Source: Aplysia californica
Lineage: Eukaryota; Mollusca; Gastropoda; Aplysiida; Aplysiidae
Length of the DNA: 64,000 nt
Assembly: GCF_000002075.1 (NCBI RefSeq)
Contig: NW_004797350.1
Location: forward strand, 1,048,499-1,112,498
Direction: 5' to 3'
Below, in pieces: positions 19,877-28,639 of the stretch. Every line of letters begins with the position of its first letter. Within the stretch, counting starts at the first letter, position 1. The position numbers were made by a program, and so were the translations under genes. The notes below the pieces were generated by a model. It saw only the letters and a list, made by a program, of their open reading frames with translations. It was not told where the DNA came from and did not search any database.

Positions 19877-20600
19877 AAGACAGTCCAACATCGTCTTTAT
19901 AGACCAGGAGAAGGTTTTAGACAGAGTAAACAATGCAAAACTCTGGAAGACACTCGAAAAGTGTGGCCTCAAAGGAAAAATGTTTGATAATGTTAGTGCT
20001 CTATATACCAACAGCAGAAGCTCAGTAAGAACGAAGGAAGGCAATACACTTCAAAGTGAGATTTGGAGTACGGCAGGGATGCGTTCTATCTCCCCTCCTG
20101 TTTATAATAATAATATATTTAAAAATGGTCACAATTAACGCAAGACACAAACTAAAGCCCAGAAAACTTAAATGAATTTCTGTTCGCAGACAACCAATGT
20201 CTAATTCATCATGACCAACAAAGCCTCCAAAATCACACTACCGAACTCAACAACATCACTAGACGAGACAGGCAGAAAAATGAAGAAGTAAGAGCAGCTA
20301 TCAGCACTGAGTCCTGCCTGTGTTACATAGAAATACAGAAAATAAAATGGTTTGGCCACCTGTTACGCATGTCACCTGACCATCCAGCCTCGAGAGCCTA
20401 CAACACCAGGCACTCAGGCTATAAAGGAAGAGGAAGGCCACGCAAAAGGGGGATCGAGGGTGTCAAGGAAACTCTAAGAAAACATAACATCACAACTGAA
20501 AGAGCTGCGGAGCTGGCCTACCATAGAAAACTGCATCTCCCCTCGACGCTTAACGGCAGCAGAGGATGAAAAAGTAAAAGTAAGTAAAGTAACAAAAGAC
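19877..20600 (+). mobile_element. Degraded LINE (endonuclease/reverse-transcriptase type), internally deleted
   Basis: The left part translates to reverse-transcriptase pieces: FIDQEKVLDRVNNAKLWKTL, then a frame-shifted relic of VRQGC.LSP (about 20070-20100), then F.ADN. Sequence is missing after that. The right part is an open C-terminal segment: WFGHLLRMSPDHPASRAYNT, then GYKGRGRPRKR (20345-20570). Such tails close non-LTR elements with an AP-type endonuclease. A second copy of the same 3' end lies at 62195-62560. I cannot set the clade. Confidence 0.75.
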
Positions 20601-21299
20601 GTTCAAAATCAAAATACATGTGCAAGCTTACACAAGTATACAAGCACTCAAGAAGCATTACATGAAATACACGAAGAAGAGGTGCGCTCCTACAACATGT
20701 GCATATTATGTGTGCATTGTGTATTCGATCACTGATTGCATAATATGACTCTCGAATTGAACCTTCGATTGATGGTCTAGCTCTGTCTCTATGTCTGTAG
20801 TCTGAATTTAGCTTGTGCTCTTCCTAAAATTATTTTTATTGGAGAGCACTCAACGTGCAGTTTCCTCACTAATGCCTTATTTGATTTTTAAATTTTTCGT
20901 TCCAAGAAATTCCTACCTGCTCTCTAAGAAATCACATTTCTGATGCTTCGACGGTTTTATGTTCACTGTTGTTGGTAATTGCCCAGCATTCACAGCCGTA
21001 CAGAAGGGTTCACTATTGATCTTTTAATTTTGATAGCCTAATTGAGGCGTTTCTTTTTCATCGTGGGCTCATTTTTATTGAAACTACTGTCAAACACGGG
21101 TAACTCGAATTCGTCGGGGATAGGTTATAGTGTTCGAGATTTCCGTAATTCGTCACGTCCGTGGGAGCCCCAGATACAAAGAAATAGGGAGACAATCAAG
21201 GGAAGTTTTTTTAAAAGAACATTAACACAATTGATGTGTTTGGCTCCCATGATGAAAGCGTTGACGGTGTAAAAAATGGTATGGGACCAACGCCCCTAT

Positions 21300-21510
21300 C
21301 AACACTATTAGGTTATATAAGGGGCGGGACCTCCTAGTTTAACGTCCATCTCCGATAGGACCGAGCCAGATACAACGTCGGACCGAGCTGAGGCTCGAAC
21401 ACAGAATTCTACACTTAAGTGTTAGAATTCTGTGGGCTCGAACCCCCGAATCCGCAATCTCACGATTAGGAGTCCGGTAGCCTAACCATTAGGCTACCGA
21501 CGCCACCGAT
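21300..21510 (-). repeat. tRNA-derived SINE head, interrupted by a palindromic micro-element
   Basis: On the minus strand from 21510: GCGTCGGTAGCCTAATGG and TTAGGCTACC (A-box region), an anticodon-like ACTCCTAATC, then GGGGGTTCGAGCC (B-box region). The B box is split by the 35-bp palindrome at 21400-21434, after which TTCGAGCCTC resumes. It looks like a tRNA-Arg(CCT)-like head. The body runs to about 21300. Confidence 0.6.
21400..21434. mobile_element. Palindromic micro-element, copy 3, perfect 8-bp duplication
   Basis: 35 bp, beginning CACAGAATTCTACACTTAAG and ending GAATTCTGTG, almost fully self-complementary. GGCTCGAA flanks it exactly on both sides (21392-21399, 21435-21442). It lies in the B box of a tRNA-derived SINE, so the uninterrupted target can be inferred. 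Confidence 0.8.
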
Positions 21511-21676
21511 TGACGGTGTGAAAAAAAGAAGGTGAATGAAAGTAGAAAGAAGAAAATCTCACGTGTGAACAGCCGACTCCAACTTCATTCCTTTTGTCTC
21601 TTTTCAGTGGCTTACAGAAAGTTACGTCCGTGCCATCCGCACCGCAGCGTCGCACAGCATAATATTAATTGCACAC

Positions 21677-21709
21677 CACAGAATTCTACACTTGTTTTAG
21701 AATTCTGTG
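21677..21709. mobile_element. Palindromic micro-element, copy 4, perfect 8-bp duplication
   Basis: 33 bp, from CACAGAATTCTACACTTG to TTTTAGAATTCTGTG. TTGCACAC flanks it exactly (21669-21676, 21710-21717). Confidence 0.8.
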
Positions 21710-21748
21710 TTGCACACTAGGCACGCGTGGCGAGCGGTGCGATCAGCA

Positions 21749-21780
21749 CACAGAATTCTACACTTGTGTAGAATTCTGCG
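21749..21780. mobile_element. Palindromic micro-element, copy 5
   Basis: 32 bp with near-perfect symmetry: CACAGAATTCTACAC, TT, then GTGTAGAATTCTGCG. The flanks GATCAGCA (21741-21748) and GGTCAGCA (21781-21788) match at 7 of 8 positions. This copy best shows the likely family plan of two 15-bp inverted ends around 2 bp. Confidence 0.75.
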
Positions 21781-22818
21781 GGTCAGCATCACTCCCCAAC
21801 CCCCCTTCCCTGACCCCACCCTCCCCTTTCCTACAGCCTTTCGTGGTGAGACAGGGACCACGTTTTGACTGTAACAATGATAAAGAAACACCTACTCGCG
21901 GTTAGAAAAGGCTGTAATTAAAGCCATGTCTTTAGTTGAGGATGCAAAGTGGATTTGTTCAAGGTTCGAATGTTGCCGCCCGTTGTTCGGGAACAAAGAA
22001 AACAGGGACTGAAACGGGATCGAGCGTTATATTCGAGATTATACCCGAGATTTGTGATTAACGTGTTTAAATTTCGTGGACTTTACTGCACGTGCTACCT
22101 TTATTTAATTGTCATTACAGTTCCTCCAGGGTTAGGCCCAGAACAACATACATAGGGAACCTGAACAAATGGGTAACAGGGAAAGATCAGGGAAACGTAG
22201 CTTTTTTGAGAGCATCCGAGCAAAGGAATGAATGGAAAACCATGATCGCCGATGTCTGTTGCAGATCTGACACTGGATGATGAAGATGACAGTTCCTCGT
22301 TTTAATTGTGTGAAACATTAAAGTTGGAAAGAACCCCCCCCCCCCAAAAAAAAAGCAAAAAAAACCCAAAAAAACCGCTAATCAATTTCAAAGTGGTATC
22401 TCCAAGCAGTGTAGATGAAGTCAGCATCGACAAACCATGTCACAGTTACAGATCCCCTTACAGTTACATGTATTTGGTTTACTCTCAGAACGTCCGCCCG
22501 CTTATCGGTGAATTCTGTCTCGTAAATCCTGAAGGCTTACTACGCTTTAGGTGCGGAGTACGGTAGGCTTTGTCTTTCGAATACCTCCACAAGAAAAAGT
22601 CACAATGGGGAATATAAGAAGGTGAGGTGAACTGGTGGATTGCTCAGCGAGGATAGCATCCAGAGCACCACAAGCCCGCTGTATAATTCACTGTTAAGTC
22701 AGTCGTGGTGTAGCAGGCACATTTCTGGTTTGATCTACGAAGAGAGAAGAGTTGTGCTCTTGGTTGTGCTTCAGGTCTTCCTCGAAAATATTTTTACCAA
22801 TTAGCACTTACTTTCTTG

Positions 22819-23280
22819 TTGTTGTTTTTTTGGTAAAATGTTTTACGGCGCTCGCAACTTCATAGGTCATATGAGCGCGCGGGACACACCTAATATTTGC
22901 GGGTGGCGGCCGAAGCCTACTCTCATCGATTTTAGACCACCAAGGGATCTTTAACGTGCGCAACTTGCACATTAGTCCTCCCAGATTTTTCGCCATTGTC
23001 CGAGAAGGCTAGGTGTAGATCAGCAGTAAGTAGGAGCCAAGGAGTAGCAGTAGAAAGGCTGCAGAAAGAGTCAGGAGCCCAGAGGAGGGGGCAAAGGAGG
23101 TGAGGGGGTGGGGGCAGAAAGTGGAATTGAAAGCACACAACAGAACATTGCTAGAGAGCAGGAAAGGAGGTGAAAGGAGACAATTTTAGAGAAGAAAATT
23201 TTTCGGTCCCTACCCGGATTCGAACCCGGGACCTTTGAATGAGAGGCCAACACCTTAACCTCTAGGCCACGAGAGCCCCC
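22819..23280 (-). repeat. Full-length tRNA-derived SINE with 9-bp target duplication
   Basis: On the minus strand it starts GGGGGCTCTCGTGGCC with a tRNA-like head: A box TGGCCTAGAGGTTAAGG and a perfect B box GGTTCGAATCC (about 23206-23280). A body of some 330 bp follows. It ends in the shared tail GCGCTCATATGACC..GCGAGCGC (22840-22880) and an A-rich end. ACTTTCTTG lies on both sides (22810-22818, 23281-23289). The head is closest in feel to a tRNA-Glu(CTC). It is not itself a tRNA gene, because the acceptor stem does not close. Confidence 0.75.
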
Positions 23281-23387
23281 ACTTTCTTGGTTGGAGAACA
23301 GGTATAATCGTTGCAGGTAGCACGTACAATGCCATCATTATATATAATTATAACTGCTCCTCCCTCCTCTTCAAGATCCGTGAAAGT

Positions 23388-23790
23388 GCTACTGACTTAA
23401 TGAAGTGTCTAGTTGGGCAATTCCCAAAGGTGGGATATTAACATATTAATATGTTCTTATTCACAGTAAAATTGTTAATGGGCTGATTTGTCAATGTCAT
23501 GCTCATACTGTGTCGGAACAACATAGGAGGAACTGCTGCCTTTTCTTTCCTCATCCTTACTATCATCATTTTCCTTCTACTCCTTTTGTCACTCACTTGT
23601 GAACTGGTATTTCCGGGGTGCCTTGACAGTCGAAGCAGACGTTGTGCTGTTGAGGCTAGAACTAGAAGGGCGAGCAGAGTAAACCATATTCCCCGTTTAG
23701 ACTTCTCCGTTGACATCCACCCCTTGGCGCTCATATGACCTAATGCAGTTGCGAGCGCAGTAAAACTTTACTAAAACTAAACATCTGGAA
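23388..23790 (+). repeat. SINE (long family)
   Basis: It runs from TGCTACTGAC, through CTTGACAGTCGAAGCAGACG and GACTTCTCCGTTGACATCC, to the tail GGCGCTCATATGACC, TGCGAGCGC and GTAAAACTTTACTAAAACT. The same element lies on the minus strand at 9803-10128 plus 8538-8596, and at 63368-63755. It sits about 100 bp from the tRNA-headed SINE and shares only the tail with it. Confidence 0.75.
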
Positions 23791-24142
23791 TGCTATGTCA
23801 CTTAAACCGAGCACGCAAAACAAAAGGCAGACAGCTTCTACAGTCTTCGGTCACATCTATGGGTGTCGTCTATGCTCTCAAACGTCAGGACGACTCGTGG
23901 GGATGGAGCAACCCCCGAACTCAACTGGACCTATTAAGGGCCACCATCCATGAGGGCCACTAAGCCAAATCCCGATGGCACTGTCAAAACACTTCATGTG
24001 GAGAGAGTTTCTCCCAATAATAAGCTTTCGATCGTCCAGTCTCTCACTAATTAAACCAGATTTAGCCGCTTTGAAATGTATGTTATTGTTGGCTAGTATA
24101 TGAGGGAGGATGGGAGAGCAGGAGGAGAAGGGGAGGGGGGCA

Positions 24143-24144
<2 letters not shown>

Positions 24145-24237
<93 letters not shown>
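24145..24237 (+). repeat. Compound (GT)n(GA)n microsatellite
   Basis: GT repeats (about 24147-24172) pass directly into a GA array of over 60 bp. The Glu/Arg-repeat open frame across it is an artefact. Confidence 0.9.
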
Positions 24238-24240
<3 letters not shown>

Positions 24241-25468
24241 GAATGTGTGTGAGCGTATTAAATTTTCTTTAGTTAGCTTATATAAAAGGCCTTGTACTTT
24301 GAGCTATAATAGATCTTGTGAGGGTTCGAAGCGCAATTTGAATAGTGGGCCCTACGGTAATTATTAATTTTTGTTTTACAACCAGGCCTTTTCCGAGCGA
24401 AAAGAATACAGACTAAAACTGTACCCATTCAACAGGATTCGTCCGAAACGAAGTCTTGCACAAAATCTGGGGACTAAATGGAAGCAAAACAAAGATCGAA
24501 AATGTGAGTTTTTCATGTTTTCCCACAGGTCAATATCTCGTGCACCGAATATTAGGGTTGAATTATGTATGTTCTAATATGAATATTATTGTATTGTTCT
24601 CCTGAATATTTATTTTTCCTGTTTAGATACCGGAGTGCTGAATTTGGGTTTGGGGAGTATAGCCTATAGAGATCTTGACCGCGGTATCCATCACCACAGA
24701 ACTCCGTTATCATGAACATGTCCGTTCATGATAACTTACTTTCACTTCAATTACGAGATCTCTTGATCCACCTCAAGCGACAGGGATTAATAATCTTGAG
24801 GCAGAGCTGGAAGTGTTAATATGGGTAGGCACAAACAATGACTCTGTACTGCAGTGATCGCAGGGGTTTAGATTCTAGAGCTAATATCTAATCTAAACAT
24901 TTCCACTGAACTCTGAACTGTGTAAACAAGCCAAACTGGTTGGGAAGTCTGAAATTCCTAAATTCAGTTTCAGGTGCTATAATGTTACTTTCACTCCCAT
25001 CTTGCCCAGATATTCTAATCTATAGATATCTAGATCTAGACTTCTAGTTCTATTCTAGATATATTAGATCTAGATCTAGATGTAGATCTAGCTGTTTGTT
25101 GTGTTCACTATTTTCCACTTCATATGAAATGAATTTCGACTTTGTATATTTGTATCCCTCACAAAATATCAGTTTTTGAAATGATAGTTGAAACTGTTCA
25201 AGAAGGCCACTCATTGTTGAGGACCAGAGAAATGGCCGTATTAGACAGGTGGCAGTCTCACAATACAAAGAGAGGCATAGACTCTAGGCTCTAGGGCAAA
25301 TTTTAACTTTCACTCCCGCACACAGATGCACTGCTTCAGGGGTCAATCTGCAGTACTGTTTGCTGCAGATCACACATAAATCCTCTAAAACTGTCACAAA
25401 TCAATTATTTTCAAGAAAATTCCAAATCTAACTGTAAAATATTAGATTAGCCTATGGTTTAAAACAAC

Positions 25469-25850
25469 ATGCGATTAAACGTAGAAAGACGCAAACTATT
25501 TTTAGGTACGGCGCCCATCTTGTTTGACGTCAGACCAGGATTTCCCTCCGATCACGTGACTACATCTAAGTATAGCCAACCGCATGGCACCAAAGATGGA
25601 AGTGTACAAAAATTGCCGTAAAGACGCTGGAGGATTAGATCTAGATCTACCCCCCCCCCCCCCCCCCCCAATCTCCTGCATTCTTCATTCTTCATCACTA
25701 ATATCACTAATATACATGAAAAAAACAAACAAACTTCAAAGCAGCTCTACAAATTATAACTTATATGGGACTGTCGGTCAGTCGGGAGGAGGAAAAGAAA
25801 AAAATCACACCCTTTCCCGCATATTTCAGATAATAAAAATAAAATATAGA
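25469..25850 (+). repeat. CRE/E-box repeat, copy B, with an inverted distal segment
   Basis: 25469-25608 matches copy A (TGACGTCA at 25525-25532, CACGTG at 25553-25558). From 25608 the sequence is the reverse complement of about 18425-18640: ATTGCCGTAAAGACGC, the AGATCT block, a poly-C run opposite the poly-G of copy A, then GACTGTCGGTCAGTCGGGAG. The tRNA-like part of copy A is absent here. Confidence 0.6.
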
Positions 25851-27129
25851 TCTATAATTATATTATAGGCCTACCAAAGATTGTTCGTATACAATATGGT
25901 TCAATCGGTCCAAAAAATGTCCGTATTTATATAAAGAAATGCTACAGTTCCAAACAGTTTTTCGCTACAGATATGACGTGTGGCCTATGAAGGGTGCTGC
26001 TCTTAAACTTAATGTGTTGCGTTCACTCGTGAGCTGTCTAGATCTAGATCTATGGAGGGTTATTGATAACGACACATAGAGCTAGCATCTGCGTTTGTCG
26101 AGGCCGCGACCAATCAATCGTGGCTCGATTTTTTGGTCCCCGAAAAAGTCAAAAAAAAAAAAAGAAAATGAACCTCTTTACTTTTGAAAGAAAGTTCACT
26201 TAGCTTCACTTCGTCTCTTTCTCACTTGTTGTCACCACGTTGATTTGTTGAATACGTTACAGTTACATACGATTTGTATTGCTGTTCCTCTATTATTTTT
26301 CGTTTATTTTTCCCTCTTTGTGGTGTTATATTTTGTTGGTGTGTATTTTTTTTTTCTTGATGTGTTGTTTTTCTATTAATTTTTTTTGTTGGGGAAAATG
26401 GGGGGGGGGGGGGTTGTATAGTGTAACGTCATTTAATTTGATGTTTCTACAAAAGGTATTGTGTAACGTCATTTAATTTGATGTTCCTACCTTCATTAGA
26501 TTCTAAATATATATACCTGTATAGATTTAAATGTGCTATGTTAGAGCGTTCCACCAAAACCAATTACATGTACTGACACTGGCAGATCCCCTGTGTGTGA
26601 TTCCATAATTTCCATGCAATATCCTGTACTTTTTTTTACAAATTACGCACATTTAGGGTTAAAACGGTCATTCTTCTTCGGACAGGTGGACACACGCCCT
26701 TATTTGTTAATTGTTGTGGTTGTTTCTGGGCTGTTCTAGTTTTGATTTCATTCTGTTGTGAAACCTTTCTTTTTCACGTTTTTACACTCATCTAAAAATC
26801 TCTAGACTAGATCTAGCTCTTGAAAATTGAAATAGATCTAAACCCAAAAATTTGCTCTGGTTTTTTTTTTTAATGGACGATAACCGTCCACTCAATAGAA
26901 AAGAGGGTCAGATTTCTCCGTCTCTCGGGTGCCTCAGGCAGTACCCGCCTCGCTAAACCAGTGGGCACACGGCCGGAGGAGAAGCTGAGAACAGATACCA
27001 CCATTGATTTGCTCCTTCCCAGACCTCGCAGAATGACGGAATGAAAGTTGGCGCCGAACTCTCGCAAATAGGCAAACAATCACGACCAGAGCGGAAGCCG
27101 GAAACCGTTCGGAGAAATAAAGATCGGCA

Positions 27130-27157
27130 CTATTTCTCCGAACGTTCGGAGAAATAG
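27130..27157. repeat. 28-bp perfect palindrome, terminus of the foldback family
   Basis: CTATTTCTCCGAAC followed by its exact inverse. The same half-site caps 14788-15330. It abuts copy C of the CRE/E-box repeat. Confidence 0.75.
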
Positions 27158-27164
27158 TCACTTC

Positions 27165-27442
27165 GAAAAAAATAGTCTGGGACCAGAATCAAACCGCTCC
27201 TAAAATCACTGCATGATGACTTCAAACGCAACGCGCTGTCTATTCGGCCATCAGAACTTCCGAAAGCTTAGTGTAGATTAAGCGTTATATACATAGACAC
27301 TTCCATCTTTGGTGCCATGCGGTTGGCTATACTTAGATGTAGTCACGTGATTGGAGGGGTATCCTGGTCTGACGTCAAACAAGATGGGCGCGGTACCTAA
27401 AAATAGGTTGCGTCTTTCTACGTTTAATCGCATGTGTGTTAA
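27165..27442 (-). repeat. CRE/E-box repeat, copy C
   Basis: Reverse-oriented relative of 18133-18425, with CACGTG at 27344-27349 and TGACGTCA at 27370-27377. It includes the tRNA-like distal part. Confidence 0.65.
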
Positions 27443-27679
27443 AACAGGGGTGTAACCCTCCAGATTTTCTTTTCAGAGGGGCAGGCCCCCCTGAAACCCC
27501 TCGATTGATCCAAAGCACAATCTATTTCGATTTAAGAACAATCAGATATATTTAAAAAACTTAATTTGTGACGGAAATGAAGTCGATTTTCGTGTTCAGC
27601 GCAGCGATATTTAATTAACAATGGACGACTGGTAGCTAAATGTGAGACTGGAGGGAAAGTAAAAAAATCGGATACTTTA

Positions 27680-27725
27680 TTATTCTCACCCGGGGTGAGG
27701 ATAAACTGGATATTCGCACCCGGTT
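27680..27725. repeat. Palindromic CTCACCCGGGGTGAG motif, copy
   Basis: TTCTCACCCGGGGTGAGGAT, then AACTGGATATTCGCACCCGG. It is nearly the same arrangement as at 28547-28625. Half-sites TATTCTCACCC or GGGTGAGAATA also occur at about 17805, 19016 and 19048-19068. Confidence 0.6.
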
Positions 27726-28546
27726 TTTTCGTTTCCACCCTTTTTATTTCCCCCCTTTTTCGTTTCGGGCATTATAGACCCTTGCTGAAGCTGTCACTGA
27801 GCGCTCTAGGCGACAAAACTCGCCTCCCTCTCTCTCTCCGCTGAGCGCGTGAGGTGACTAAAATCGCCTAGGGCGGGCCAGCTCTCGAGTGCGGGAAGAC
27901 GACTAACTATTGTCGATATGGGGGAAAACCTATCTTTTGAGCAAATAGCGTCACCTTTTGTTGCTATTTATTGGTTCTGTAATGGAAAATTTTACACTTG
28001 ATGGTTTAACCAATCAAAATTAAGAAAAAAAATAAGCCCAGGGTCAAGGCACTGCGTGTCCTAAAAATAATCGTGGGTTCTGTATGTTTTTTGTGTTGTT
28101 CATGTGTAAAAACAAATGCCAATTTTATATCTCTAAATTTTCAATGACAAACTTAGTAACACATTATTTCATTAAACAGCTCTCAGTTAAGGCTATTATT
28201 TTTAAAAACATACTACTCAGGCGAGTGAATTCCTTTCTAAATTCAGAATAGATCTAGATTTAGATACTTGTCTAGAGGGTTTTGGTGAAGATATACGTGC
28301 ATACTCTCAAGATTTAAAAAAATGAAACAGTAACAATCCCCGCGGGAGCCTAGAAAAATCAGCCAGCTCTCTGGGGCAGGTCACTTACAAACGGTCACTC
28401 TTACAATTCACAAATTATTTTCTATCATCCTATATTATAGCCTACACGGATGCCTACCAGTTCTCAATACCCAGGCAGGCCTAAGAATAAAAATCCATTA
28501 CATCTTACAGCGTTAGAATAACAATATATATATATATAATATTTTT

Positions 28547-28625
28547 CTCACCCCGGGTGAGAATAAAATGGATATTATTCACTGGGTGAGAAAAATATTA
28601 TATTTTCACCCCAGGTGAGAATAAC
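28547..28625. repeat. Palindromic CTCACCCCGGGTGAG motif, clustered copies
   Basis: TTCTCACCCCGGGTGAGAAT, AATGGATATTATTCACTGGG and TTTTCACCCCAGGTGAGAAT lie within 80 bp. They are palindromes with centres CCGG or CAGG. Confidence 0.6.
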
Positions 28626-28639
28626 GACAGCCAAAAAAA

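Noticed and set aside
23206-23280. A tRNA gene on the minus strand
   Set aside because: It has good A and B boxes but no closing acceptor stem. It is the head of a 462-bp SINE with a target duplication.
24110-24367. Open frame with an Arg/Glu repeat
   Set aside because: Translation of a (GT)n(GA)n microsatellite.
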